DNA of 46,624 bases, from assembly GCA_035527095.1 (NCBI GenBank), contig DATLBC010000089.1:1-46624 (forward strand), read 5' to 3'. Shown here in pieces: positions 15,121-23,939 of this stretch; the stretch's first letter is position 1, and the number at the start of each line of letters is the position of its first letter. The DNA is from Sva-07 sp035527095 (GTDB lineage: Bacteria; Actinomycetota; Acidimicrobiia; Acidimicrobiales; Ilumatobacteraceae). The position numbers and the translations under genes are program-made. Below the pieces are notes generated by a model that did no database searches, was not told the origin of the DNA, and saw only the letters and a program-made list of their open reading frames with translations.

Positions 15121-16272
15121 TCAACCGAAGGGACCATCCGCAGCAAAGGCGAACGCAGCGAACCGCTCGCCCATGCGTCGGTAACCGGCACTGTTCGGAT
15201 GCAGACCGTCGGGAAGGTCGTCGACATCGTCGACACCGAACAACTCGTAGCCGTGCAGGTAGTGCAGCTGCTCGTCGCCGGCGCTGCGGCGCTGTGTGAC
15301 CACGCGCTCGAGCAGCGTGCGAATTCGACGGAGCGACAACGCCCCGAACATCAGCTCGTCCGAGCGATCGACGACGGCGAAGCGCCCGGCCGCGTTCGGC
15401 AACGTCGGCCCGGGGTGGTCCTCTGCTGTCGGGCAGATGATCGGACTGATCACCACGATCGGCTTGTCGGGATGCCCGTCGCGGATCGTGTCGAGCATCC
15501 CGTGGACGGCGGGAACGAACGTCCGCTCGCGCATCGAGTCCGCGTTGACCACGTTGATGCCGAGCTTGAGGCTGATCAGGTCTGCCGGCTGGTCTCGGAT
15601 GGTGCGGGCCGCGAACTGATCGAGCTGGCACTGCCCGGCCAGGCCGAGGCTGTACAGGTCGACGTCGGCGGTTCGCGCGGCGACCGCGGGCCACGTCCCG
15701 GTCGGATGCTCAGCCTCCATGCAGTGACTGATCGAGCTGCCATAGTGCGTCCATCGCCGACGTTCGGACGGCGGTTGCGCCTCGATCGTGGCCGTCTCGT
15801 CGATCCGCAGGTTGCGCAGCATCACCGTGGCATTCTGGGCGAGCCACATCTCGATGTGTTTGCGGCCGGGAGCAAGACCGGCGAATCGGATCACGCTCGG
15901 ATCGAGGTGCACCATCTCGAAGTCGAACGACGTGCGGTCAGGGAACCGGATCACGTCGGTCGCCGTCAACGCCTCACTGGCAATCAGCTCGCCGTCGACA
16001 ACCAGGTCGACGCTGGCGATGTGCGGGGTGACACCGCCGTACTCGAGTCGGGTGAACACCGCCTCCAATTCGATCGATGTGGAGTCGGTGACGAACTCGA
16101 GCCGCCCGCCGGACGGCATCGACGACACGAATCCGATCGCCGGATCGACGAGCTGCGCTCGCACCCCGGTGGGCAGCCGCTCGGTGAGCGCACCACGCTC
16201 CATCACGGTCAGGTCCGCGATCCCGGCGAGACGAACCCGAGGGTCGGCCACGCGGAGGTCGATCGATGTCAT
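15121..16272 (-). CDS. SGNH/GDSL-family hydrolase with N-terminal beta domain
   Basis: This 383-residue protein has about 170 N-terminal residues of predicted beta-sandwich, followed by an SGNH hydrolase domain. Blocks are visible in order: WTHYGSSISH with the nucleophile Ser, YSLGLAGQC with the oxyanion Gly, KLGINVVNAD with the Asn, and DGLHPNSAGYRRMGERF with the Asp-x-x-His pair. The layout resembles carbohydrate or acyl esterases. No signal peptide is seen, so it is likely cytoplasmic. Its ATG overlaps the stop of the upstream SRPBCC gene (ATGA). Confidence 0.85.
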   Translation of the reverse strand: MTSIDLRVADPRVRLAGIADLTVMERGALTERLPTGVRAQLVDPAIGFVSSMPSGGRLEFVTDSTSIELEAVFTRLEYGGVTPHIASVDLVVDGELIASEALTATDVIRFPDRTSFDFEMVHLDPSVIRFAGLAPGRKHIEMWLAQNATVMLRNLRIDETATIEAQPPSERRRWTHYGSSISHCMEAEHPTGTWPAVAARTADVDLYSLGLAGQCQLDQFAARTIRDQPADLISLKLGINVVNADSMRERTFVPAVHGMLDTIRDGHPDKPIVVISPIICPTAEDHPGPTLPNAAGRFAVVDRSDELMFGALSLRRIRTLLERVVTQRRSAGDEQLHYLHGYELFGVDDVDDLPDGLHPNSAGYRRMGERFAAFAFAADGPFG

Positions 16273-16763
16273 GCGCCGGGACGCGGCAGTCCGGGTGCGA
16301 CGGTGCGAGCGAGGATGCCAAGCGTGGCTCGCAGGCTGGCTTCGGAGATGATCGGGAAGCGGTCGGCGATGCCGGCGTAGGCCTCGTGAAGTTTCGACCA
16401 GTCGTAGTACGACGTCACCAAGGTGCCACCGTCGATCGGTTCGAGTCGGTACCCGTAGATGTGCCCGAGTGGCGGATCCATCACTCCGTCGATGCTCCAG
16501 GCGATCTCCGACTGCGGCTCGAACGTCTCGATCACGACGGTGACGTCGTACTCGCCGAGGTCGAAGTCGCGCAGCGCGTCGCGGTCCATGTGCACGACGA
16601 AGCGGTCACCGACTGCGGAGGCTGGTTCACCGTCGGCCGACATCAGCATGCCGGACGCATCGATCGCCACATGGCCATCCGGGCTTCGCAAGACCTCGAA
16701 GATCACAGACGGCTCCGCGGCGATCGCTCGGTCGACTTCCAGTCGATTCACAGGTTCAGTCAT
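16269..16763 (-). CDS. SRPBCC (START/polyketide cyclase fold) protein
   Basis: This 164-residue protein matches the SRPBCC ligand-binding fold. It starts with RLEVDRAIAAEPSVIFEVLR, has a middle strand reading WSIDGVMDPPLGHIYGYRLE, and ends with the long helix ASLRATLGILARTV. Such proteins bind hydrophobic ligands or act as cyclases; the ligand is unknown. The ATG is preceded by AGGATG. The end overlaps the SGNH hydrolase start, and another SRPBCC gene ends 26 bases upstream, so the pair probably arose by duplication or works together. Confidence 0.75.
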   Translation of the reverse strand: MTEPVNRLEVDRAIAAEPSVIFEVLRSPDGHVAIDASGMLMSADGEPASAVGDRFVVHMDRDALRDFDLGEYDVTVVIETFEPQSEIAWSIDGVMDPPLGHIYGYRLEPIDGGTLVTSYYDWSKLHEAYAGIADRFPIISEASLRATLGILARTVAPGLPRPGA

Positions 16764-16789
16764 GGACGCATCCTGGCATCGGCTGGTCA

Positions 16790-17248
16790 TCAGCGCCGAG
16801 CCAGCACCTTGGCCAAACTGCGCAATGCCAGCTGGAACCCGATGCGACCGAAGAACGCCGCCACGGGAGCGATGAACGTCGGGAGGTATGGCACCGTCAC
16901 GTCTTCGCGCCAGTCGATGACCGAACCAGCGCCGTCGGCGCGGACGGTGAATCCAGCACCGCCGCCGAGCACCGGGCCGAGCTTCTCGACGTCGCAGACG
17001 CCGGTGTGAGCGGTCTCGTCCCAGTCGCATCGGGTGACGCGCATCCGATCTTCCAGGGCAACCGGTCGGAATCCGGTCCAGGCGGTGAAGGTGTAACCGA
17101 CCGCCGTCGGATCGCCGGGCTCTGCCTCGATCGACGTCGCCGGGATCCACGCACCGTGGGCCGGCCAGTCGATGAGCTCGTCCCACAGGTCGCGCACCGG
17201 CACGTCGAAGTGCCGGGAGAGTTCGAATCGCACAGGAGCCATGCTCAT
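16790..17248 (-). CDS. SRPBCC-family protein
   Basis: This 152-residue protein has the START-like pattern: VRFELSRHFDVPVRDLWDEL at the start, VGYTFTAWTGFRPVALEDRM in the middle, GSVIDWREDVTVPYLP, and a C-terminal helix GFQLALRSLAKVLARR. Either of two close ATGs (17248, 17242) could be used; neither has a strong ribosome-binding site. It is the first gene of a four-gene minus-strand set ending with the LLM oxidoreductase. A family A palindrome separates it from the PadR gene upstream. Confidence 0.72.
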   Translation of the reverse strand: MSMAPVRFELSRHFDVPVRDLWDELIDWPAHGAWIPATSIEAEPGDPTAVGYTFTAWTGFRPVALEDRMRVTRCDWDETAHTGVCDVEKLGPVLGGGAGFTVRADGAGSVIDWREDVTVPYLPTFIAPVAAFFGRIGFQLALRSLAKVLARR

Positions 17249-17346
17249 GATGCTGCCAGCAACAGCTCGCTCAACCCCGTTCGTGCGCAGATTCGGGTGA
17301 ACGCCCCACCAGGAGAATGGCGCAACGGAACGCGTCGTGCAGCCCC

Positions 17347-17398
17347 CGTTTGCGTCGAGGTTCGGGTGACCCGCCCCACTCAAACCCCGACGCAAACG
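17347..17398. repeat. Family A 52-bp palindrome, copy A3
   Basis: It starts CGTTTGCGTCGAGGTTCGGG and ends CCCCGACGCAAACG. Pairing extends two bases further on each side (CC/GG). It lies 6 bases past the stop of the PadR gene, between two genes on the same strand. This is the only copy not between convergent genes. Confidence 0.85.
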
Positions 17399-17404
17399 GG
17401 AGAG

Positions 17405-17938
17405 TCAGGGGCGGGGGGTGAGAAGTCGGTCGAGGAACCGGAGTGCGGCGCTCGAGGTCTCTCGGCGCCAGAGCACCACAACGTCGGCGTTGTCGGCGGG
17501 AGCCACGGCGACTGCGAGGTCGGCGACGACCGCACGCTGACGCTCGAGCATCTCGCCGATGTCGATGCCGCATCGTTCGGCGATGACCAATTTGAGGAGC
17601 AGCTCGCTTCGCAGATCGCGGAGATGTTCGACGGGCGTCGCCAACCACCGTCGGAGTTCCGCTCGCCCGGTGCGGGTGGCGGCGAGCATCGTTCGAGTGC
17701 CGCCGGCGATTCCAGGCTCGTGCCCTACCGTGCGCACGAGACCCCGATCGGCGAGTTGGTCGAGCGAGCGGTAGGTCAGCGCCCTCGACAGCGACCACAC
17801 GCGGCCCAGCTCCCCACCGGGGCGCAGCGCCGACGCGATCGCAAAGCCGTGCGTCGGGCCCTTGTAGAGCACGCCGAGGCATGCCCACTCCCCCAGCAGG
17901 AGGTCGCGACGGCGGCGATCGCCAGACGAGTGGGTCAC
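17405..17938 (-). CDS. PadR-family transcriptional regulator
   Basis: This 177-residue protein has a PadR winged helix-turn-helix in its first 85 residues (LLLGEWACLGVLYKGPTHGF, then SLSRALTYRSLDQLADRGLV) and a C-terminal helical dimerisation region (LLLKLVIAERCGIDIGEML). GTG 17938 overlaps the stop of modC by four bases, so it is translated with the molybdate transporter. A role in controlling that operon is a natural inference, since ModE is the usual regulator and none is seen here. The effector could be molybdate or an unrelated ligand. Confidence 0.85.
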   Translation of the reverse strand: MTHSSGDRRRRDLLLGEWACLGVLYKGPTHGFAIASALRPGGELGRVWSLSRALTYRSLDQLADRGLVRTVGHEPGIAGGTRTMLAATRTGRAELRRWLATPVEHLRDLRSELLLKLVIAERCGIDIGEMLERQRAVVADLAVAVAPADNADVVVLWRRETSSAALRFLDRLLTPRP

Positions 17939-18990
17939 GACGGAGCCACCTCGATGTCAGTGGCCTTCACGGACGCATGCACACGGTCTCCGACACCCAG
18001 GCGCAGTTCGTCGAGCGCCGCGGCGGTGATCTCGGCGGTGAGCGGCAACTCGCCATCGATCACCACTCGGACCCGCTCGCCCAGCCGATCGACGTCGACG
18101 ATCGATCCCGCCCACGTGTTGCGCGCGCTCGACGCTGATGCTTCTCCGCGCGCCACCAACACGGAATGAGGACGGATGCTGGCGAGCGTCGGGCCATCGG
18201 CAGCATCGGCGATCACGACCCGGGCGCCGCTCGCCGTCGTCAGTACGCCATCGACCACCTCGCCTGCCACCAGATTCACACCCACGAGATCGGCGACGTA
18301 GCGGGTCCGCGGGTGTGCGGTCACCTCGGCCAGCGTTCCGGCCTGCGCGACGCGACCAGCCTCGAGGACGACCACACGGTCGGCCAGTGCGTGAGCGTCG
18401 ACCGGGTCGTGGGTGACGATCAGTCGCATCCCCTCGAACGTCTCGAGATGCCGACGCAGATCCCGTCGAACGATCGCACGCGTGCCGACATCGAGCGCTG
18501 CGAGCGGCTCGTCGAGCAACAGCAGACGCGGGTTCGTCGCCAACGCCCGCGCGAGCGCGACGCGCTGGGCCTGGCCGCCCGACAATGAGTCCGGGCGCTC
18601 GGACGAATACTCGGTGAGGTTCATCCGCTCGAGCCACTGACCGGCTCGCTCACGAGCCTCGCCTTTCGCAACCCCGCGCGCACGCAGACCGTAGGCGACG
18701 TTCTCGAGAACGCTCAGGTGCGCGAAGAGCACGTAGTCCTGGAAGACGAAGCCGATCGGTCGTTGTTCCGGCTCGACGAACACGTTGGCCGCAGGGTCGT
18801 CGATGGCCGTTCCGCCGAGGAGGATCCGTCCATCGTCGATCGGTTCCAGACCAGCGAGGCAGCGCAGCACGGTGCTCTTGCCCGCACCGTTGGGTCCGAG
18901 CAGCGCCACGATCTCGCCCGGCTCGACGGTCAACTCGATCTGGAGGTCGAGCGTTCCCAGCCGCAGCTCGATCCGTGCAGCCAGGGTCAC
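17935..18990 (-). CDS. modC: Molybdate ABC transporter ATP-binding protein
   Basis: This 351-residue ATPase has Walker A (LLGPNGAGKST), a Q-loop (FVFQDYVLFAHLSV), the ABC signature (LSGGQAQRVALARAL) and Walker B (LLLLDEPLAALD) in the N-terminal 215 residues. A C-terminal TOBE/Mop-type domain at about 285-350 (VDRLGERVRVVIDGELPLTA and VGDRVHASVKATDIEVAP) is characteristic of molybdate and related importers. GTG 18990 was chosen because it overlaps the modB stop (GTGA); longer starts would run into modB. Tungstate is an alternative substrate. Confidence 0.9.
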   Translation of the reverse strand: MTLAARIELRLGTLDLQIELTVEPGEIVALLGPNGAGKSTVLRCLAGLEPIDDGRILLGGTAIDDPAANVFVEPEQRPIGFVFQDYVLFAHLSVLENVAYGLRARGVAKGEARERAGQWLERMNLTEYSSERPDSLSGGQAQRVALARALATNPRLLLLDEPLAALDVGTRAIVRRDLRRHLETFEGMRLIVTHDPVDAHALADRVVVLEAGRVAQAGTLAEVTAHPRTRYVADLVGVNLVAGEVVDGVLTTASGARVVIADAADGPTLASIRPHSVLVARGEASASSARNTWAGSIVDVDRLGERVRVVIDGELPLTAEITAAALDELRLGVGDRVHASVKATDIEVAPS

Positions 18991-19814
18991 GCTGCCACCT
19001 GCGCCGATCGGTCGACCGAACCGAACCATCGATCACGCAGGCCCAGCAGCACGCCGAACGAGATGGCGATCATCACGAGCGCCAGGACGATCGCCTCCTC
19101 GGGATTCGTCTCGAGCGAGAGATAGACGGCGAGCGGCATCGTCTGGGTGGTGCCGGGGAAGTTCCCGGCGAAGGTGATCGTGGCGCCGAACTCGCCGAGC
19201 GCTCGCGCCCAAGCCAGCACAGCACCCGCCACGAGCGCCGGGCGGATCGCCGGCAGGGTGACACGCCGGAACGTGTACCAGCGCGAGGCGCCCAGCGTCC
19301 GCGATGCCTCCTCCAGTCGGGGGTCGAGGAGGCGCAGCGCCGCTTCGACGGTGATCACGAGGAACGGCATCGACACGAAGGTCTGCGCCACGACGACGCC
19401 CGCTGTCGTGAACGGCAGCGTGATGCCGAACCATTCGTCGAGGTATTGCCCGACGATCCCGCGCCGACCGAGCGCGAAGAACAGCGCGACGCCACCGACC
19501 ACCGGCGGCAGCACCATCGACAGAAGACACAACGCTCGGACCGCGCCGCGCCCAGGAAAGCTGACGCGGGCGAGCAGCCAGGCGAGCGGGACGCCGAACA
19601 CGATCGACAGCGCGGTCGCGCACAGCGAGGTCACGAGCGACAGTCGCAGCGCTGTCAGGGCAGTGTCGTCGGTGAGGTAGGCCCACGCGTTCGACCACGG
19701 CGCCCGCCACAGCAGCCCGACGAGCGGCAGCGCGAAGAAGGCGACGGTGATGCCGGCGAGGACGAGGGCCGGGAACGGCATCGCCAGGCGACGGCCGCGG
19801 GGTCGGCGACTCAC
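18987..19814 (-). CDS. modB: Molybdate ABC transporter permease
   Basis: This 275-residue inner-membrane permease has about six hydrophobic segments. It carries the ABC-permease EAA loop seen as RLLDPRLEEASRTLGASRWY followed by TFRRVTLPAIRPALVAG, and the GEFGATITFAGNFPGTTQTM block typical of ModB/CysT-like permeases. The GTG start overlaps the modA stop by four bases. Confidence 0.9.
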   Translation of the reverse strand: MSRRPRGRRLAMPFPALVLAGITVAFFALPLVGLLWRAPWSNAWAYLTDDTALTALRLSLVTSLCATALSIVFGVPLAWLLARVSFPGRGAVRALCLLSMVLPPVVGGVALFFALGRRGIVGQYLDEWFGITLPFTTAGVVVAQTFVSMPFLVITVEAALRLLDPRLEEASRTLGASRWYTFRRVTLPAIRPALVAGAVLAWARALGEFGATITFAGNFPGTTQTMPLAVYLSLETNPEEAIVLALVMIAISFGVLLGLRDRWFGSVDRSAQVAA

Positions 19815-20575
19815 GCCGGACCGAATCCGTAGGCGGCCAGGATGTCCTGGCCGGACGGACTGAGCACGAAGTCGACAAACGCTTGCGCACCCGCCGCGTT
19901 CGGGGCGTCGGCGACGGGCGCAATCGGATACTCGGCGACCACGTTGATCTCGTCGGGAATCGGCACCCCCTCGACAGCGTCGCCTGCAGCAATCACGTCG
20001 GTGCGATAGACGATGCCGGCGTCGGCCTCGCCGAGCGTCACCTTGGTGACGACCCCGTTCACGTTCTCCTCGTACGACGACGGCGTCACCGTGATACCCG
20101 CGTTGGCGAAGACCTGTACGGCGTAGGACCCGCACGGCACCCCGGGAGCGCACTGCACGACGACCAGATCGCCGTCGGCCAGGTCGGCCACGCCGGTGAT
20201 GCCGAGTGGGTTACGGGGCTCGACGACGACCTCGACGACATTGGTAGCGAACGTCGACGGTTCGCCTGCGGCGAGTCCTGCATCGGTGAGCTTGGCCATG
20301 GTGGTGAGGTCGGCTGACGCGAACACGTCGACAGGTGCGCCGTCGGAGATCTGCGCGACGAGGTCCGACGACCCGGCGAAGTTGAACCTGACGTCGACAT
20401 CGGGGTTGGCGGTCGTGAACGCGTCGCCGAGCCCGCCGAACGCGGCGGTCAGCGACGCCGCAGCGAACACCGTGATGCCTCCTGTCGACGCAGCATCCGA
20501 GGCACCGTCACCCGATCCACATGACGCGACCACGAGGCCGGCGACCACCATGGCAATCGCGATTCTCCGGCACAT
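19811..20575 (-). CDS. modA: Molybdate-binding lipoprotein of ABC transporter
   Basis: This 254-residue protein begins with a lipoprotein signal (RRIAIAMVVAGLVVASCGSG, lipobox VASC with Cys19). It would therefore be anchored to the outer face of the membrane. The periplasmic-binding fold shows ITVFAAASLTAAFGGLGDAF, FNFAGSSDLVAQISDGAPVD, VFASADLTTM, and YEENVNGVVTKVTLGEADAG followed by IVYRTDV, which together define ModA. It is the first gene of the modABC-padR operon. TAATGT lies seven bases before the ATG, with an inverted repeat immediately upstream. Confidence 0.92.
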   Translation of the reverse strand: MCRRIAIAMVVAGLVVASCGSGDGASDAASTGGITVFAAASLTAAFGGLGDAFTTANPDVDVRFNFAGSSDLVAQISDGAPVDVFASADLTTMAKLTDAGLAAGEPSTFATNVVEVVVEPRNPLGITGVADLADGDLVVVQCAPGVPCGSYAVQVFANAGITVTPSSYEENVNGVVTKVTLGEADAGIVYRTDVIAAGDAVEGVPIPDEINVVAEYPIAPVADAPNAAGAQAFVDFVLSPSGQDILAAYGFGPA

Positions 20576-20582
20576 CCGGTCG

Positions 20583-20603
20583 ACATTAGTCAACGGATGA
20601 CTA
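20583..20603 (-). promoter_or_regulatory. Putative -10 box and overlapping operator of modABC
   Basis: On the minus strand, the inverted repeat TAGTCA/TGACTA (5-base spacer, 20587-20603) runs into TAATGT (20588-20583), which ends seven bases before the modA ATG. A repressor bound there would cover the -10 region. PadR, encoded at the end of the operon, is the obvious candidate. Confidence 0.45.
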
Positions 20604-20670
20604 TTCGACGACAGCGCCGCACGGCGCTCCACGTCGGCGCGGCCACGAGCCCCGCAGTACGTTCGCACGC

Positions 20671-21948
20671 ATGTGGTCGTTCGAGACAGATCCGGAATTC
20701 CAGAAGAAGCTCGACTGGGTCGAGCAGTTCTGCAAGGAGGAGGTCGAGCCCCTGCACTACGTGTTCCCGTATGCGGTGCGCTCACCTGACCCCAAGGTGC
20801 GCGATCTCGTCCGTGGCCTCCAACAACAGGTGAAGGACCAGGGTCTGTGGGCGATCTTCCTCGACGAGGAACTTGGCGGCCCCGGCTTCGGTCAGTTGAA
20901 GCTCGGCCTGCTCAACGAGATCCTCGGCAAGTACCCGGCGGCGCCGCAGCTGTTCGGCGCGGCCGCACCGGACACCGGCAACATGGAGATGCTCGCCGCA
21001 TACGGCACCGACGAGCAGAAGGAGCGTTGGCTCACACCACTGCTCAATCAGGAGATGTTCTCGGCCTATTCGATGACCGAGCCGCAGGGCGGGTCCGATC
21101 CGAACCTGTTCCGAACGACCGCCGTTCGCGACGGAGAAGAGTGGGTCATCAACGGCGAGAAGTGGTTCACGAGCGCCGGACGGGTCGCCGACATCCTGTT
21201 CGTGATGTGCACCAACGGCATGTACGTCGTGCCGCGCACGACACCAGGCGTCGAGATCATGCCCGAGCCACGCAATCACAACCACATCATCTACAACGAC
21301 GTGCGCGTGCCCCTCGACCACCTCCTCGGGCCGGAGGACGGCGCGAAGGTGCTCGCCCAGCGCCGACTCGGCGGCGGTCGCATCCACCATGCGATGCGAA
21401 CCATCGCCCAGTGCAAGCTCGCCTTCGACATGATGTGCGAGCGCGCCCTCAGTCGCGAGTCGCACGGCAAGATCATCGGTGAGCACCAGATGGTGCAGGA
21501 GAAGATCGCGGAAAGCTATGCGCAGATCCGGATGCTGCGGCTGCTCGTGCTCGAGGCCGCCTGGAAGATCGACCAGACCAGCACCCAGGAGGCCCGCACC
21601 GACATCGCCGTCGTCAAGTTCACGATGGCGAGAGTGCTGCGCGAGGTGTCGTTCAATGCGCTGCACATCCACGGCTCGCTGGGCACGACCAACCTCACGC
21701 CGCTGCAGGACATGTACGCGTCAGCACCCACGATGGGCCTCGCCGACGGCGCCGACGAGGTCCACAAGTCGACCGTCGCTCGCCGTGTGTTGAAGGACTA
21801 CCGGCCGCACGAGGGCTACTTTCCGCGTGAGTACATCCCGTACAAGAAGGAAGCCGCCTGGGAGGCCTACCAGCCGAAGTTTGCCGCCGACCCCGAGCTC
21901 AAAGAGGCCGCCGAGCGCTACCGCAAGTACTTCGCCAAGCGCAGCTGA
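20671..21948 (+). CDS. Acyl-CoA dehydrogenase family protein
   Basis: This 425-residue flavoenzyme should catalyse alpha,beta-dehydrogenation of an acyl-CoA. It has the three-domain ACAD order: an N-terminal helical region with WAIFLDEELGGPGFGQLKLG, the FAD/substrate beta-domain with FSAYSMTEPQGGSDPNLFRT and WVINGEKWFTSAG, and a C-terminal helical domain with QEKIAESYAQIRMLRLLVLE and ALHIHGSLGTTNLTPLQDMY. The end region ADGADEVHKSTVARRV resembles ACAD10/11-type and long-chain ACADs. The substrate chain length is not predictable. TACGTT lies seven bases before the ATG without a Shine-Dalgarno. It is divergent from modA. Confidence 0.9.
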   Translation: MWSFETDPEFQKKLDWVEQFCKEEVEPLHYVFPYAVRSPDPKVRDLVRGLQQQVKDQGLWAIFLDEELGGPGFGQLKLGLLNEILGKYPAAPQLFGAAAPDTGNMEMLAAYGTDEQKERWLTPLLNQEMFSAYSMTEPQGGSDPNLFRTTAVRDGEEWVINGEKWFTSAGRVADILFVMCTNGMYVVPRTTPGVEIMPEPRNHNHIIYNDVRVPLDHLLGPEDGAKVLAQRRLGGGRIHHAMRTIAQCKLAFDMMCERALSRESHGKIIGEHQMVQEKIAESYAQIRMLRLLVLEAAWKIDQTSTQEARTDIAVVKFTMARVLREVSFNALHIHGSLGTTNLTPLQDMYASAPTMGLADGADEVHKSTVARRVLKDYRPHEGYFPREYIPYKKEAAWEAYQPKFAADPELKEAAERYRKYFAKRS

Positions 21949-22078
21949 CGTCCACATTCCACGGCGGCGCGGACACACCGATCGGCTCCCCGACCAGCCC
22001 GACGCGGAATCCACGCTCGTGTGTTTCGGTTTCGACGACCGGAGGGGCAACCACTTCTGCCGGAGGCAGGACCCGCGG

Positions 22079-22494
22079 TCAGCGGATGAGCCGGGCGAGC
22101 CGCGGCAGGGCACACGGGCGCCCCGAGCAGGCGTCCCACGTGGCGAGTCCGCCGCTCAGCTCCTTGAGTCCACCCAGGTTGCACACTTCGGACGCGAGCG
22201 CCAACCGGGCGGCGAGCTCTTCCGGGCTGTAGGCAGTCCACATCTCGGTGTCGGCGACGGCGGTATCGGAGACCGCCGCGCCGTCAGAGCAGTTCCAGCC
22301 ATCGTCGCTCGACGTTCGGGAGCGGAGGATGCGCACGCTGCCAGACGGGCTCACCAAGATCGTTCCCGGGTGCAGCGCAGTTCGAAGATCGCCCACGACC
22401 ATTCATCGGTCACGACTCCGCCCGAGTTGAGCCCCGATCGGGAACCCACATCCCACCGATGAGCGAGACCACCGCATACGACCAGCTCACTCAT
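22079..22494 (-). pseudogene. Small hypothetical gene, probably frameshifted
   Basis: On the minus strand the segment starting at ATG 22494 (MSELVVCGGLAHR, later GVVTDEWSWAIFELRCT) loses its frame near 22382. It continues in another frame as PGTILVSPSGSVRILRSRTS, then SSDDGWNCSDGAAV, to a stop at 22079. Adding one base near 22382 would give a continuous product of about 138 residues reading FELRC-T-PGTILVSP. The family is not recognised. Alternatively, only the 107-codon frame 22402-22079 is real. The first 13 codons are duplicated just upstream. Confidence 0.4.
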
Positions 22495-22556
22495 CTCAAC
22501 CCCATGTCTCGCCTGACCGATGAGCGAGACCACCGCATACGGCCAGCTCACTCATC
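22456..22556. repeat. Two tandem 40-bp repeats, 61-bp period, with inverted ends
   Basis: Copies at 22456-22495 and 22517-22556 differ at one base. Each begins CCGATGAGCGAG and ends CTCACTCATC, so the ends form a near-perfect inverted repeat. Read on the minus strand, each encodes MSEL-V-CGGLAHR from an ATG. The 89 bases between 22557 and the next gene hold nothing else recognisable. Confidence 0.65.
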
Positions 22557-22645
22557 GCACCCAAGCGATTCTGCGGCCCCGGCCCGTGATGCAGTCCGAC
22601 CCGAGTGGACATCGGCCGCGTGACTACGCTCGACCGCTTACCGAC

Positions 22646-23653
22646 ATGGGGGTGTCCGTGGTGACCGTTTCCGCTGATCAGTTCGTCGAGAAGTACATCG
22701 CTACGCCTGGCGCAGCCGATCAAGATCTCGATCGAGTCGTCACCGCGTCGAGCGGTCTCGATGCAGCCGGCATGTTGGACGCGCTGGCGCATCCGTCGTT
22801 CACCGAACCCGGGCGCCAGGCCATCGCCTTGCAGATGATGTCGGACTTCATGGCGCCGACCGGTTCGATCTACTACGACGCGATCTACGGTGCGTTCGAC
22901 GGTCAGGTGGCCGTACGAAACTGGTTGATCCCGACGATGGCGTCGATCGATTTCATCGAGTTCGTCCCGACCGCCCCTCCCGCCGTCATCGACGACGGAC
23001 TGGGCGGAACCTCGGTCGACGAATGGCAGATGTTCGCCGTGATCGGCGACGATCGCATGCCCCTGCCCAAGGGAGTCAGTGTTCGCCGATACCGCGACGG
23101 CTGGATCACCTGGGCCTGCGACGTGTACGACACCGGGCCGTTCCGTCTCCCGCCTCCACCCGAAGCAGGAGTCGACGCTGCGCCGATTCCGGAGTGGCCA
23201 CGCACGGTCTGGCACCGCGATCCCGAGGTTCCCGAGACGGTCGCCGCGTCAACCGACTTCGCAGCGGATGCCGATGAGTTCCATCCGACCGACTCGGCGT
23301 ACCACGACCCGATCTTCGGCGAGATTCGCGGACGAGAAGCGATCCGAACGTGGCTCGGCGACATCATGGGCAAGGTCGGCAACATGGTGTTCGAGCCGCT
23401 CGGGCCACAACTCGACGACGGCACCACCTCGGTGTCGGAGTGGCAACAGATGGCAGTCCAGCCCGACGGAACCCGAGTGTTCATGACCCGGGGAACCAGT
23501 GTCCGGCGTCGCGGCGCCGACGGTCTCGTCACGTACGCCGCCGACTACTTCGACACTGCCTCGCTGATGGACCCTGACGTGCAGGCTGCGGCGCTCGCCG
23601 CAGGATCGACGATCACAGGCGACGACATCGCCCGCTACCGCATCGTCGCCTGA
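22646..23653 (+). CDS. Tandem SnoaL-like (NTF2-fold) protein
   Basis: This 335-residue protein contains two homologous NTF2/SnoaL-type halves. The first has GSIYYDAIYGAFDGQVAVRN, TSVDEWQMFAV, KGVSVRRYRDGWITWACDVY. The second has DSAYHDPIFGEIRGREAIRT, TSVSEWQQMAV, RGTSVRRRGADGLVTYAADY. Each half closes with a DVYDTGPF/DYFDTASL strand. SnoaL-like proteins are cyclases, isomerases or hydrolases of hydrophobic substrates; no specific role can be given. The start is uncertain: ATG 22646 has no clear ribosome-binding site, and in-frame GTGs 6 to 15 bases downstream are possible. Confidence 0.7.
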   Translation: MGVSVVTVSADQFVEKYIATPGAADQDLDRVVTASSGLDAAGMLDALAHPSFTEPGRQAIALQMMSDFMAPTGSIYYDAIYGAFDGQVAVRNWLIPTMASIDFIEFVPTAPPAVIDDGLGGTSVDEWQMFAVIGDDRMPLPKGVSVRRYRDGWITWACDVYDTGPFRLPPPPEAGVDAAPIPEWPRTVWHRDPEVPETVAASTDFAADADEFHPTDSAYHDPIFGEIRGREAIRTWLGDIMGKVGNMVFEPLGPQLDDGTTSVSEWQQMAVQPDGTRVFMTRGTSVRRRGADGLVTYAADYFDTASLMDPDVQAAALAAGSTITGDDIARYRIVA

Positions 23654-23939
23654 GCGCAGACTGCGTGGGGTGACCGCGTATCGTTGCCTCGAGAAGCCCG
23701 ATGGAAACCCGGACCCTTCTGACGGGTGCGTCGAACGTTTCCGGAACATGGCGGCCACCTCGCCGAACTCCGCAGCGTGGGAGCTCCTCGACACGATGCC
23801 CACCCCACTGCGACACGCCGAATGACCAGCGCGAGTGTTTCGACGGTGACGTTCGGCTCTGGTGTGCGGACGCGCATTGCGAGATCCTGGCGACATCCGG
23901 GAGTCACCCGATTGCTGAACGAGGTCGCGGAGGTTGCCC

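Noticed and set aside
23748..23825. 25-codon frame (MAATSPNSAAWELLDTMPTP...) upstream of the phosphoribosyltransferase-hydrolase gene
   Set aside because: No ribosome-binding site and no recognisable family. It could be a remnant but is not supported. The rest of 23654-23939 shows nothing.
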